From positions 25,292,745-25,356,744 of the forward strand of contig CM075102.1 in NCBI GenBank assembly GCA_037576195.1: a stretch of 64,000 nt of DNA, written 5' to 3'. Each line of letters opens with the position of its first letter. Position 1 is the first letter of the stretch. This document shows, in pieces, positions 26,791 through 39,568 of the stretch. The DNA is from Phytoseiulus persimilis. Lineage: Eukaryota > Arthropoda > Arachnida > Mesostigmata > Phytoseiidae. The notes below the pieces were generated by a model. The model was given only the letters and a program-made list of their open reading frames with translations. It searched no databases and was not told the origin of the DNA. A program made the position numbers and the translations under genes.

Positions 26791-27214
26791 TTCATCGGCC
26801 GTCTCTTCCTTCGCAAAGGAGGTAAACTGGGAGAGCTCGTCGTCTACACTCAGTGCAACCTCAATTATTTCAACTCCCGATCATTTCAACCGTTTTCTAC
26901 CGCAATTAGTTGAAATGACCGAGGTCGAACTGCATTCTTCTCATGGAGTAGTACTGAAAAACGTGCAAGCCAAAGGCGCGCTCCATGCTTCCACGATGTA
27001 TGACGTTGTGATCGTCAGCGCGGAAAATGCCCATAACTCTCTCGGAAGTTCCAGCTTGGTGACTCTCCTTGCTGAAACCGCTGTGTTCTCCATCAACTTC
27101 ATTCTTGGCGTTCTGCGCCGAATTTCCGCCCTCTTCTTGAGCCGCATCATCGGCGAATTCTCTTTCAAGTATGGTGTAAAATTGGAGGGAAAATGGGTTC
27201 AGTTACCCTCCTGA

Positions 27215-30200
27215 ATATTGGGCAAACTTGTTCTTGTCCGTTACCAGCCGTCATCCTGGTGGACATCACCAGAAGAGTCGCGGGAAACTTGTGCCACACG
27301 ACGAGATACCGCGGTTTTTGTATCGGGCTCCTCTCTTGAATGTTTTTAGTTAGGAGAGACGCGATCAGCCCTGGATCAGTCTTCGGAGCTCAGAGATTTC
27401 AGACAGAAAACGGAGCTGGACAGAATATTTCATGCATTTTCTTGGGAATGCAGCGGGATGACTGCAGAAAGTCATGCGAAGAGTATCGGTGAGCTGGCGC
27501 ACGTAGGGGACTCGAGTTGCGCGCTCGGAAAATTCCATCGGAATGGTATCAACTTCAGGAAATAGCCGAGTACTTCGAGCGGTTCGCAGGCCACAGCAGG
27601 TTGACGTTTAGATTCTCGGTTGGGCTAGCTGATTCCTGGTGTCAATGTCTCCAGAAACACCTCGGAGTTCACATCCTCGAAAGTCGGTCAAGTATCCGGG
27701 AAGAGTTTAGAATCACGTGCATTGGACGACGATGCGTATATGTATTTCGATACTCGGATCCGCAAAAGCTCACTTAGCTCACCTTCAAGGTTGACCGAAT
27801 CCATTTGGAATGCTCATCTGTTTTCGCAGGGTTCATTCCTCTTTTGGCTCTCCGCTCGGCTTTGGACTCAATGACTTCCATTCGATGGCGATGCTGGGGC
27901 CTTCTTTCCAAGAGAAGGTCGTGGAATTTTTAATTTTGCTCCTCAATTCCACTCGTGATCGACTCACTGTGAAGACGCTCGATCGGCAGCCAGCTAACGA
28001 AACCCGAAAACTTTCTCCGGAGACGAGGGGAGCCGCATCGGGGACAGCGGGCCTTCTGACCAAAACTCCTGGAGTCGGTTCCATAGAACCTCATGGAAAT
28101 CGGGAAGTCCACAGCGAGAGAACTTCCTCTTGTGAGCCTAAATTGTGTTCCGAGTCGGTCCGATTCTCCTAGTACGAATAGCTCCACATCTTGACAGCAA
28201 TGACACGCATCGTAAGTCTTCCCTGAGCATCATCGATTTCTTTCCCCGAACCTCCAGACTTCATCACCAGGAACTAGTGGGATTCGCGATCAGCTCTGAG
28301 ACTCAGACGTCTCCTAAAACCTCGGACCGAGGCGCAGCTCCACATTCCGTCTCACGGAGGCTGGTGTTCCGAACCGAGGGGCATTATATCATCATATGAA
28401 GAACCTTCCGATAAAACATTTCGAGGAATCGCAGGGTTGCGGGAGAGTCACCTGGGCCCCCGGGTCCCCGCCTCCCACTCCTCTTGCGCGATGGCCGTTT
28501 GCGAAGAGCGGGAACTGAGTAGTGATGGGTCATTTCGACTAATCAGGCCCCTCACTCAGCCCAGTTTAGAAACCAGAGCGCACAAGCCCGAGAGAAGTAG
28601 TCAGGGAAACGAGTGTCTTGTGTGTTCTACTGAAATGGAAATTCTCATCGAGTCGGCTGCTCCTTTTCTCTAGTTCCTGATCCTGCACAAGTCGTTGTCG
28701 TCGTCGTCGAGTGAGCCGTGTTTGCTCTCGCGAGCCGAGCCGAACCCAGGCTTTGCAGGGCCTTCCAGGTGACTGGCTATCGAGCACTCACTCTTCGCGA
28801 ACTCTCAGAAACCGGATGCAAACACTCAACCGACTCCGCAGAGAATTTCATTCCGATTCTCCTGCGGCCGTCTCCCCGCTTTTCCTTCCGACCGGCGTTC
28901 CCTCTGCCGGTCTGGCTGTAGTTTGGCGAGTCGTTCGACAGCGTTCGTCGGCTCGAAAAATATTCCAAGAGAAATCCAGCCAACGATTCAGCGAACGAGC
29001 GCCCCAGCCAACCCGATAGCTATGGAGATTCGATTGAGAGTTCCGTCGTGACCCAGGAGCAAACGGCCGTGCTTTGTTCTCCGGGGCACGGATAGTCCAG
29101 CTTCCAGGTTTTCAATCAAATTTCTGAGTTATTACTTCAGCCGACCGACTCGAACCCGGTCTCCGCTTCACGGACGTCGGCCCCGAAAATCACTCCAAGT
29201 CATTCGCAACCCGAGCGTTCATTCTGAATTTCTCCCAGCGATTCCCGGGCGTCGATCCTCCCGGACGCTCCATCCGGTTTTCCCTTGAACTGGCCCGACT
29301 CCCGAAGGTGGCTGTTATGGCCAACCCATGTTGCGCCAGTTCCACAGGTCCTCCAAACGGTTCTCCACTCCGGGAATCACTCCATAAACAACACCATTCA
29401 TTCGCTTAGGTTACTGTCACGCACAACGGGGACCGACGTCGGTCAAACGCTGAATTCCTCGCGAAACGAAACGTCGAAAGCGCACACCACCGGAACCCGA
29501 TGTTAGCACCTTTCTCATCCCCCTCGGACAACATTCTCAACCTCCCGTATCCATCAAAGTCAGTCTGTGACGACCGAAAGCGGCATAAGTGTCGACATTA
29601 TTTCACAGACTGAAAACACACTCAAATGCTGTGCGTGCCTCCGATAATGATTGTGCCGCGCGAATCCCGAGTCCAGGCGCGTCTGAGTAGACGTAGGAGC
29701 CATACCAACGATAATTCGGCGAGGATGGCTCTGCGAACTGATAGAAACTCTTCGTGAGCGAACGATGACAACTTCCTGCCCCAGATGCTCTTGTGAACGT
29801 TGACCAGACTAGATTTGGCCAATTCTTCTCCCGTGGAGTGCGTGTTTTGAGTGCAGCCAAAGACGTTTCCGTTTTCCATCACAAGGATCCCCTGCCAGAA
29901 ACGAGCCGAACGTTTTTGTTTCTCTTGTTATACGCAAACGAACCGCCGAGTACAACGCATACAGGCCATAAGTCGAGTCAAGGACGTTCCTGCATGAACG
30001 GAGGCTTTCTCTCAGCAGCGAGAAGACTGAGTATTTCTCTCTGACCAGCAACAGTAAACGCAGGTCAGGAAATAGCCAGCGTGAGAGTGCCACGTGGAAA
30101 GCAGACAGAATCCTGAGGAATTGTTGCAGAGAAGAAAACTTGGAGATCACGACGGGCGCACGGATAACCAAAGAGAGAGGGAAAGTGGCTGTATGTACGA

Positions 30201-33200
30201 TTCAATCTCGGCACGCGTTGAGCTGGCGTCATTGTCTACGTGCCGTTTGTAACACGTAATGCCTAAGTTGTTTCGGCTCGGGCGAGAAACGTGGTCTGCC
30301 CGTTTTTGCCTCTAATGGAAGGAAGACGAGAAAACCAGTGAGCTCCTCCACTGCCGCAGCTGTTAGTGGGCCGAGTGGCAGGCCGCTTGGTGGGTGCTGC
30401 GCCCGCAGAAGCGGTAGAGATGAAAGAGATGGATAGAGAGAGGAAGAGAAAAGGCAGGCGACTCGCGGCTGCGAGCGAGCGAGCCTGCCCGGTCGCCGGC
30501 CGGTCAGACTTTCGCGTGTTTCAGAAGGCTCCAGTTGCTCCGCTAGGCAAGCGGCTCGACCATTAGGTGGCTGAATCTACGCCTCTCCATCTCACACTCA
30601 CAAAAACCGTTCTCGTATGAAGCGCCACATTACCTACCTATGATGATCTGGCAGCACTTTCCCGAAGACATCAAGGGCGGGATGGAAGAGAAATCAATAT
30701 TCCAGAAAATGAGCCCTGACGATTGGATCACTCATCGAGAGAATTTTTCGTGAGCCCCGACTCCGGCGAGCTCGCAACCTTTGAAGACATTCCAAGAGTC
30801 TGTTCCGAAAGCTCGCCGAAGAGATTGATTCCGATGCTGCTTGAGAACGAGCCGCCAAAATGGCTACATAAGAATTAGTTCCTCGACGAGCGCTTGTGCG
30901 CCTTTCCTACTCTCCGCGAGGCTAGCGCGACCCCATTCACCCCGCCCTAGCCATGATTTTGCCTGTTCTTCTCCGTGTCGGTTTCGGAAAAAATTACCAA
31001 TCTCAGGATCTAGGAATCACTGCAGAACTCATCAAGAGCCACCATGTGCTTCCGTCGTCTCGTTCATGATCGTTCCGATCATTCCCAGGGCAGGGGGGGG
31101 GAGGAGACGCGGGGGTTCACACATTTTGACATCTGAATAATCAGGCACCAGACACCTAGACTTCAGTGGCTGCTTCTGACGTCGGCTTCTCCGCTGGCGA
31201 TGGTGGCAGAGTGCTGCGGCACCCGCCGTCGCCACGTTCCAACTTCTGCTCGATCGCGGGAATTAGGCCGAGCCACAAAAACGTCTCATCTTCATCAAAT
31301 CTTCTCCAGTTCTCCTCTTCTCCCCAATCGGCCGTCGTTTCCTCTGCCTCTTCAGGCAGTGGGAAAAGTGTGTGAAGGCCAAAGAGAAGTGCCTGGCAAA
31401 AGGACGGTCATAGAATGAGACGGTCCGGCACTCAGTCATAGCCGCAAACTCGAGTGGAGTCCATGCGCAGATGACTCAATTAGATCTCATTCTGTTCTTC
31501 GGAGAGCCCGACCCCGCGAGAACGGTTCTGTGCACTATGCTGTTCGGACGCGAAGCTCGCGCCGACTTGTCCGTGAGTCTCGCTGAAGCTTCAGGCTACG
31601 AAGACGCGGACAAGTTCCAATTGGAAACTTGCTCTATTACACAGCCGATCGCGCGGGCATGAGATTGTTTGTCCGGGAAGACCACCACGTAAAGGACCCG
31701 ATTGATGCCTGGAGAGCAATGTCGCGAAGGCATTCCAATTTGATTAGCTCTGAAGGATCGAGTCGTGGCGAACAACCACTTCCTCACTTTGAAGACGAAG
31801 ACAAGCGCCGTTCGATTGGCTGTCGGCTTGCACTCTCATGGTTCCGTTCCGTCTCACTCGAGTCTCCCTCGTTTACTCTCTAGGACTTCGTTTCGAGCGG
31901 CTCTTGACGCTGGAGCTGATTGCGGCCGAGTGAGTGTGATGATCGAGGGCATGCCGTGCTCCTAATCAGAGAAGAAAACGAAATCTCTCTGACCCCGACT
32001 TGCACAATCTACCATCAATTTATCCAGCCCGGTGCCTAACCTTCCCCCGAGCGGGGCGAGGATGTCCTCTCATCTGTACAAATTACACTCGGAAGATGAA
32101 CGCGAGTTTTTCCTATTCTGATCCTAGCTGGAACATTGTCCTATTCGTCCTTTTTACCGTGGTTCACTGATCTCAACGCTGAGAGGACGAAGCTTCTTCC
32201 TCCGGAGATAGCTCTGTCGGCTATCTCCGAGAAATCCCTCCTGGGCTTGGAGACTTCTTCGAAGCAGGGTACGGAATCCGGAAAATCATGAGTTGATCAG
32301 AACACCTCAGTCAACGTCTTGGGATTGTGAATACCAGCAGTCGTTCCCGCGAGAATATCGTTGTCGAGGCGCGCAAGTCGGCCTCAGCGTCCTACCGTGG
32401 CCTTTATTCGGTTTTGATTGACGATAGGTTGCTGAACGCGATCACCGTGAACCGATAATCGTCCGAACTTTTGTCCTCATGTTCCTTTCGGAAACTCGGC
32501 CGGCTCTCAGCTCGACTGAATCTCTCCCCGACTCTTGGTTGTCGGGAAATTTCTACATTTTGTAGAAAAACAATTGACTCGATATCCAGGCTCCTGAGAC
32601 TCCGGGATCGCCTGCAGCCATATTGAATGCTTTGGGCATAAGAATCTGATGATTCGAGAATTCCGGCGCAGTGAAAATGGTGCCCAAGCGGCTTCGGCGA
32701 AGCACGCGGATGATATTCCGTTGAACGACAAGCAATCTGAGATGCCACCGGTATCGAGACGCCGTCACCACGGACAAAATTTGTTGATGGATTCTATCGA
32801 AACGAGTTCGCCATTCGGTGTGTCAACACACCGGGAAGCTCACGCTCCGCTTCTCCGACATTGTCCATTCCTCGGGGATAGCTTCCGCTTGGTCGGCGAT
32901 CGATTTCGAGGGATAAGTCTCAAGTCTACCCACGTCGTATTGTGAAACGCACCGGGAGCGGCGGATGAAGCAAGAAACTCTATTCTCGGAATGCAGTTAA
33001 AATCTCAGCGAACGTGAGGACCCAACTCATATCGTTTCGGGCATGAGATGTGAGCACTCCAGTTTCAATCGGATCGTGAAATTTCCATAGCGCACATGAT
33101 TCAGGATCGGGCTCTTGGCCAACGCGAAATGGTGATATCGCTTCCTTGAAATTCTCCGCAATCATCTTGTTTGTGATATTTCGATCTTCTCGATCTGAAA

Positions 33201-35640
33201 ATGGGAGCGCAGAGATTTTCCCAAGCGAACAATGCTGCCGTCGAGTTGACTCACGAGTATCTTGACTCTCTGACTGTTCCGATGGAGACCCGATCTCTGT
33301 CCTCTGTTCTTCGCGAGGGATAATAACTGATACCGTGATAAATTCCGTTGACATCATCATTATAATCCTGTCATAATGGTACACGGTGCAGCTCCCTCAG
33401 GAGCCGTTCACAGAACCGCCTATCTTCGGTGAATGATTCGCGAACATCAAATGAGACCAGCGGCCGTATTGAATCTGTGCGGCGTCGGCAGCAAGAATTA
33501 TCAAGATTATTTCCCGGCTTCATTGCCATGGAGGAGACCATTGTGATCCATTCATGGCCGGAAGATCAAGCTCAAGACCACATTCCAGCCTCCTGTCTGT
33601 GGTCGGCACAGAGGAACTACTCCGAGGGCTGTCGCACACAGACTGGTTATCGTAGGCCGGGAACCTTCTCAAGCTTTCTTCTTTTGCTCATCGCTTGATG
33701 GAAGATGGCCGTGATTTGGATTTTTTTTCGCGATCGACGGCTGGTAGTTCTTTGTCCCCCACCCGCAAATCGAGCACATACGGTGTTCCCTTCCCGGACG
33801 AAAACCTGTGGAAGCTCGATTTCCGGGTGGAAAAAGATCTTTATTCGACCCTGCAACGCCATCTTCGGGTACTTTGGTCCAATCGAGGAAATTTTTGCGA
33901 TCATTGAATTCTTCTTATCCGGCTTGCCTGGTGAGATTCGGGGCGGAGGCACCGAGGACGCTATTTTGTCAAGAGACCAGGTCTCGAGTTTCATTCTTGG
34001 GAACCAAATCAAGAGGAGTCATTTTTTTTAACTGCCTCAGAACATTCAGACGAGTCGCGGCACCTCGGAGTTTTTTTTTTGATGACTCAAGCCTCGCTGC
34101 TGCCGCTGAAAGCTCACATCCCCAGTTGTCCGTTCATCACCACCACGCAAGAACTCGTACCAGCAGGAGAGCCTCCCTCGAGGCATTCCGATTTCTCTCG
34201 GTTTATCAGGACTTGTATGAATAGCGTCAAGAATCAGCCATTCTGGCACTGCCACGCGTAACCTTTGACGCGCCGAATCCCTAACCTAACCCTCATCTGT
34301 TCGCGCTTCCAAAGACGGATCAGTTGTTTCCCCAGTACTTGCTCGAGCTGCCACATTGAGCTCACGGCCCTTTACTCATTCGCAGCCGACGAAGATCTCG
34401 TTGCATGACGACAATTTCAAGCTTGGTTCGAAGGATCCGGCTGGAGGAGCTTCCTCTCAATCCAACAGTTACCTAACGCGGTACCGTTTTATGATATCTT
34501 CCACAGCCGGCACGATTGTTCCTCCCGTCACGGAAGGAACTATCCTGTCAGAATTTCTCGAGTTGTACGAAGAGGTCCTGATCTCAGATGACGAATTCCG
34601 GGCCTGATCAACAGCAGCGCTGCAACCACATCAGGATGAGCCTATCACGTAGGATAGCCCTGGATTAACTATCCCAGCCCCGGAATCCGGCACAAAAAAT
34701 CTGGAGGAAGCTCTTGGCGAGAAACGGGAATTTTCCTCTTCGAGGGTGGCTTTTTAGGTCAAGAATCCTCGAACCCAATTGTATTTTGCTGTAGCTCGAT
34801 CAGTTCTTGGAATTTCCTCTATTGAGAACTTCGGGTGGCCAATTCTTGAAGTAGGTACGATGAAATTCACGTTCACGCGATTGCTTGGAGATCACCTTTT
34901 CGCTTTTCCCGCGACCGCACTCTTCCGTGAGCCGCAGCCGCCCAGGTCACGTGCCGTATGTTGGACAGCCTCTGGCATCGGAGGCCTGAGGGGTCTACCC
35001 CTGCTCGTTTCTGCGACCTGCTTCTGGAGAGTCTTACCTACAGAAACGATCCTTCACAGAGTTCCCACACCTATCCATCTGCGCGGTGCATGCAGTATAT
35101 GATGAAACGCATCATAACTCAGGAGATTAACATTCGTAGCATCTATTCCACCGAGTCTACATCGTTTAACAAATATGGAAGGAGACAGTGGACATGTGAC
35201 AGCCGGGAAGAGCAGGAGGAGCATAAAAATGCTTGCTTCAAAATGTCTTGCTCCCTCTGGTGGCTCCCCCGATAGAGAGACGCTCTGCTTAGATAAGGGG
35301 TCTCTCTGTTTCGAAATATTATTTCATTGCACTGAAACGTCCGTTCGAGATAGAGATATACATAAACTGTATGGAACAAAGAGCCCATGAATGAGCGGAC
35401 CAACTCAATCCCAGCGCGCATTCAGAACACTGTTCTCCACTTTGAAGTCGTAGTGGTACTGTTCCAATCTGTTGCCGATTTCCATCAACGACCTGTTCAC
35501 ACTCCGAGTTTGTGAGTCTCCCTTCGAACTGCTGAATTTATCTCCAAGCTTGAAGGGCACCCGGTCTAGCGTATCCATATGCGACGCTCTGCCGGGATTT
35601 CCTGCAGAATCCGAGAGAGAATCACGGTTATTATTGGGGC
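27215..35640. other. gene-poor region, probably decayed repeats
   Basis: I recognise no gene. Several open frames of 80 to 140 codons (for example 33647-34012 on the minus strand and 34356-34607 on the plus strand) have balanced, protein-like composition but no family I can name. They may be parts of old transposons or exons of an unrecognised gene. A 9-bp stem hairpin is at 32203-32229. Two copies of the arthropod telomere unit (CCTAA) occur at 34279-34292, too few to mean anything. Confidence 0.35.
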
Positions 35641-35870
35641 TCGTTAAAGGCCGGACATCGCGAATCTCGAAGCGTCGCAGAGCAAGATCGACTCATTCGT
35701 TAGCTGCGAACGTCGCCCGGAGAATTCCAAAGGAGGGACTCGAGTCTTCCGTTTTCTGCCACATTCGATAAACCGTTCCCATGCATAATAAATGTTTTCT
35801 TCGAAGGCTGACCTCATCATCGTTTTCTTATTGCGGTTTTCTAGAATGAAAGGCAATCCCCCGCACTTAC

Positions 35871-36072
35871 CACTGCTCTGACCAATGTTGAGATTCCCAA
35901 TGTTGGGATAAGGCGATTGCTGCGGCGATTTCTTAAGGAAGTCCGAATCTTGCAGAACGACGAAATCCTGCTCGAGTTTCGTGGGAGGGGGTGGCACCGG
36001 AGGCAAGGATGTTGTCGAACCCGATCTTTCTTTCTTCGGCTTCGAACCGAACAACGCATTTAAGAGGCTCAT
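35871..36072 (-). CDS. UMAD1-like protein, first coding exon (partial)
   Basis: The exon starts with MSLLNALFGSKPKK, has a Pro-rich linker, then DFVVLQDSD, and ends at a strong donor GTAAGT (complement of 35865-35870) in phase 1 after 67 codons. A short basic N-terminus followed by a DGFVLLGD-type motif is how UMAD1, a small UMA-domain protein related to the ESCRT-I subunits UBAP1 and MVB12, begins in other animals. I could not place the next exon with the UMA domain. Reading straight through the donor gives GLPFIL, which mimics the UMA core but lies in what should be intron. A TTTCAG acceptor sits immediately before the ATG, so a 5' UTR intron is likely. Family assignment is tentative. Confidence 0.45.
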
Positions 36073-36913
36073 CTGAAAGTTGGATCCCATGAGCCATGTT
36101 CGATAGTGAATAGTGGAACAGTCTACCGATACAGCTCGTGCGGTACTCAGTGGATTCGAAGTATGGGATGAGCGTCTTCGGAATCTGACTACATTTCCCG
36201 AATATTTCTAGGGTGAGGTTCTTAAAGGCTTCCTGGACCCTGAGAGACGACAGTCGGCCAGATTTGAAATTGAATCGAGCAGCACGGAGTCTAGAGAATC
36301 CCAAGAATCCAACGCCATAGTGAGATCATCGAAGGAGATTCACCACTGCTGCTGTCAGTGAATGGTCACCTCAGCATTGGTCGACGTTCACGGAGCTATC
36401 CGACAGTCTCAGAATCATCAGCACCACCTAGTCCCGGCACTCACAGTGTTCGTCGAATAAACCACAAAACCAAAGAAATCAAAAGTGGCGTCGACGGCTG
36501 GAAACGATTCCAGATTTCGGCGTCTCAGATGCTCGGTGCTACTGAGTTGCTCAGCTGACAGAGTCGGTCGTCTGCTCTCTTAGTAAACATGGTCGCTGGT
36601 GAGAGAATTCAACTTTTCTTAGCAACAGATCGAGAGTCCGGAAACAGTCTCTCTGGAAAAGCCTAGACAGTCTCGCTCCATTGCTCAGGTGACAGTCAGG
36701 TTGTCTCACGGATCAATCATTGGGAGCGATTTGTAGGTATCAGTTGCTCGTCCTCTGTACGAAAGAGAAATATGACTTCAGACTTCAAAACACTGTACCA
36801 TGCTGATACTCGGTGCTCTCGGGTAATGTTTTCATTGGTTTCGAGCAGATCTTTGTCGTGAGTCGTGATGCTGGTGGCTGTTCCCGGAGAATAGAAGCTC
36901 GTTCCAAATTTAG
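36073..36913. other. intergenic DNA between divergent genes
   Basis: This 841-base gap separates the UMAD1-like exon (-) from CMC4 (+). It should contain both promoters and any 5' UTR exon of the UMAD1-like gene. No TATA box or other element is obvious. Confidence 0.4.
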
Positions 36914-37397
36914 ATGCCGCTGGGAGACCCGTGCCAGAAGGAAGCCTGCGCCATTCAAAAGTGCCTACAGGGTAAGCTCGCCTTAATGAGACTGAGGGTA
37001 ACTGTGTTCTACTAAATAATAAACACTGGAACGAAATCTCGTCCGAGTTGCTGGAAGACACTTGCTCCTCCTTTCTTTCGTGAAGTTGAGCTCCCGAATC
37101 GAACGCATGTGAGTGGGTTATGAGCTCTCCTACAAATGTAATTGTCAGGCTGTGAGGAAGTGAGTTGGAGTCTCCCTCTTGGACGAATAGTGAAAAAAAC
37201 CCTCGAAACAGTCATTCCGCAAGCTATCGATCTTTCAAATTGCAGCCCACCACTACAAAGAGGAAGCATGTTTGAGGTTCTTCGCCGACATGGATAAGTG
37301 CTGTGAGAAGTGGGGAGAAAAGAGCGGCTGCTGTACCGGCTTCCTGAAGGATGAGCAGTTGAAACAAAAGGTCGAGAAGAAAAACACGAGCCTTTGA
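36914..37397 (+). CDS. CMC4: CMC4, twin Cx9C mitochondrial protein
   Basis: Two exons, 36914-36971 and 37246-37397, are joined in phase 1 across a 274-base intron (donor GTAAGC, acceptor TTGCAG) and encode 69 residues; human CMC4 has 68. The start MPLGDPCQKEACAIQKC is nearly identical to the vertebrate protein. Twin Cx9C pairs are present: Cys7/Cys17 and Cys28/Cys38. Further cysteines at 12, 39, 48 and 49 complete the family pattern, and the tail is Lys-rich. Proteins of this class are imported and oxidised by the Mia40 pathway in the mitochondrial intermembrane space; the exact role of CMC4 is unclear. The stop lies only 124 bases before the PIG-M start on the same strand, with no AATAAA or ATTAAA between. 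Confidence 0.93.
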
Positions 37398-37521
37398 CGG
37401 CCGACAAAGCTTCTAGGAGAGCTCCGACACTCAACCAAAGTCACTCATCGGGTCTCAAAGTCATTCCTGTATCGCGATCGCCGCAGAAAATTCCTACTCT
37501 TCTCCGCGCGAGGAACGCGAC

Positions 37522-38910
37522 ATGGTGCCGAAGCTTCTAGTCATCTTTCTTGTCGCGATCGCGTCGCGTATCATCCTGTGTCTATACGCGGAGTACCATG
37601 ATGCGAATTTCGAAGTCAAGTATACCGACGTCGATTATCATGTTTTCACGGATGGAGCTGAGCACCTGCTCAATGGAGGCTCACCGTATGATCGCGACAC
37701 GTATCGTTATACGCCTCTCGTTGCCTACATCATGACTCCAAACATTCTGTACCATCCGATCTGCGGAAAAATTCTTCTGTGTCTTGCCGACATGATAGCC
37801 GGTTGGCTAATCTACCGAATGGTATCCTTCGACAGAGCCCTGAGAGGAACGAACGCTGATCTCGCTGCCGTGGTGTGGCTTCTCAATCCTTTCACGATAG
37901 CTATTTCGTCGAGGGGCAGCTTCGAACCCATTCAATGTTGTTTGGTGCACCTTTCGCTGCTCTTAGCCTTGAAACGAAGCTATCTCCTTTGTGGATTGGT
38001 GTGGGGCTTCTCGGTTCACATGAAAATGTACACCGTCATCTACGGTCTGGCTTTCTACATATGGGCGAATGTTTACACCTCTTCTAGTGGTGTGAAAGAC
38101 ATGATCCTGCCGAACGCGTGGCGTTTTCGCCTTGGGTTGGGAGCTGTTCTAGGCTTCGGCATCCCCACCGGATTCTTCTACTGGATGTTCGGCTATGCGT
38201 TCCTCCACGTGAGTGCTTCGAATGAATTCGAGTTCATGACTCCTTCTTCGGGAAATCATTCTCGAGAGCACCCGAAAGCTCGGTCGTGAAACTGTCCATC
38301 GAACTAAGGCGACCGAACTTTCTTCCAACCCTTCTCTTCGCAATCGTCGTGTATCATAATTTCCCGTTCTCATTTCCAGGAGACATTCTTGTTCCACCTG
38401 ACCCGAGAAGACATTCAGCACAACTTCTCGCCTATCTTCTATCCTCTGAGGCTGCTCACGGAGAATCCCTCAGAGAACTCGGAATTAGCCAAAGCCGGCA
38501 TCTCGTTAGCGCTAACGGCCATGCAGATGATTTTGGTTGTGAGGTCCGCCTTTCGTTACGCAGCGTACCACTTGCCTTTCGCGCTCTTCGTGCAAACCTG
38601 CTGTTTCGTCATCTTTAACAAAGTAGCCACGTCACAGTACTTCACGTGGTATCTTTGTCTCCTACCCCTTATTTTGCATCGTCTCCCATTCCGACCTTTG
38701 GCATGGGTTTTCATTTTCCTCGCTTGGATTGGAGCCCAGTTGCAGTGGCTCATCCAGGCCTATTATTATGAGTTTGAACATCGTGACAACTTGCTCAATG
38801 TTTTCGGTGCGGGAGTCATTTACGTGCTTTCGCATGCGGCTCTCCTATTTGTCATCACGAATAGATTCGATGAGAAAGCCTCATTAGAAGTTCGTAGAAA
38901 ACGGAAATGA
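37522..38910 (+). CDS. PIGM: PIG-M, GPI mannosyltransferase 1
   Basis: Two exons, 37522-38208 and 38380-38910, with a phase-0 intron (GTGAGT ... TTTCCAG), encode 405 residues (human 423). The product is the ER-membrane enzyme that adds the first mannose, from dolichol-phosphate-mannose, to glucosaminyl-acyl-PI during GPI-anchor synthesis. TDVDY at residues 35-39 holds the DxD motif (Asp36, Asp38) required in this family and faces the ER lumen. Other signature blocks are YRYTPL, WLLNPF, SSRGS, HMKMY, HLTREDIQHNFSP and FNKVATSQYFTWYLCLLP. About ten hydrophobic segments fit the multispanning topology. The enzyme works with PIG-X, which is not in this window. The protein is complete with no breaks. 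Confidence 0.95.
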
Positions 38911-38978
38911 GTAGCTGAGCGCAAGAGGAGGGCGCGAGAGAGTCGGAATGCAAGCCGCTCCGAGTTTTCGTTCATGTG

Positions 38979-38984
38979 AATAAA
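38979..38984 (+). promoter_or_regulatory. poly(A) signal AATAAA of PIG-M
   Basis: AATAAA lies 69 bases after the PIG-M stop codon on the same strand. It is the first such hexamer downstream of CMC4 as well, so it could serve both genes if they share a transcript. Confidence 0.6.
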
Positions 38985-39568
38985 AGGGGAAGTTTGGGTT
39001 CCGAAATGATTTCGCTTTGGAGTGTAGACGCTCAGATAGAATATGGAGGACCCGGTCCTTGGCTCACCCGAACACGTCGAAAACCACGAGATATACTCAA
39101 TCGGAATGACTTTTTTATTCTTTTGACATTTGATAGTTACTTTTTTGGGAAACTGTAGAGTGGCAACTTTTTTCGAAGAATTATATACAGGCAGTCACAA
39201 TCAAATATACCCTATTTACATTTCCAACGATCAACAAGCTTCGTTTCCATTCTTACTCGGCCACAATTTGCACGTGAGATCAGGCAAAATTACGCAAATC
39301 GATCTCGAGTTTCTGTCGGGGGAAGTCGACGTTGGACCCAGAAATTGATCTCGTACACGAGACCATCAGATATTCAAACGTGTCTGATGAGACGACACAA
39401 AGGCTGATTCTAAGCTATCTCTAGAGAGCCAGTCGCCGCGCAAATTGGAGTCTACTTCCCGAGCAACTCTCTTAGCTTATCTCATTCCACGGAAAGCCAA
39501 AAACATAGCTGTTCCGGTTGGATAACGGTCGGTGTTGATAATTACAGGTTTTCGTTTGATATACTCTT
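38985..39568. other. intergenic region between convergent PIG-M and TAF9
   Basis: The stretch should hold the 3' end of TAF9 (-). A reverse-strand AATAAA is at 39114-39119, about 450 bases past the TAF9 stop, and could be its poly(A) signal. No coding sequence is recognised. Confidence 0.4.

Noticed and set aside
26603-27214. 203-codon plus-strand open frame
   Set aside because: Part of it lies antisense to a LINE reverse-transcriptase remnant, so it is probably a shadow.
34279-34292. CCTAACCTAACCC, arthropod telomere-like repeat
   Set aside because: Only two units; expected by chance in 64 kb.
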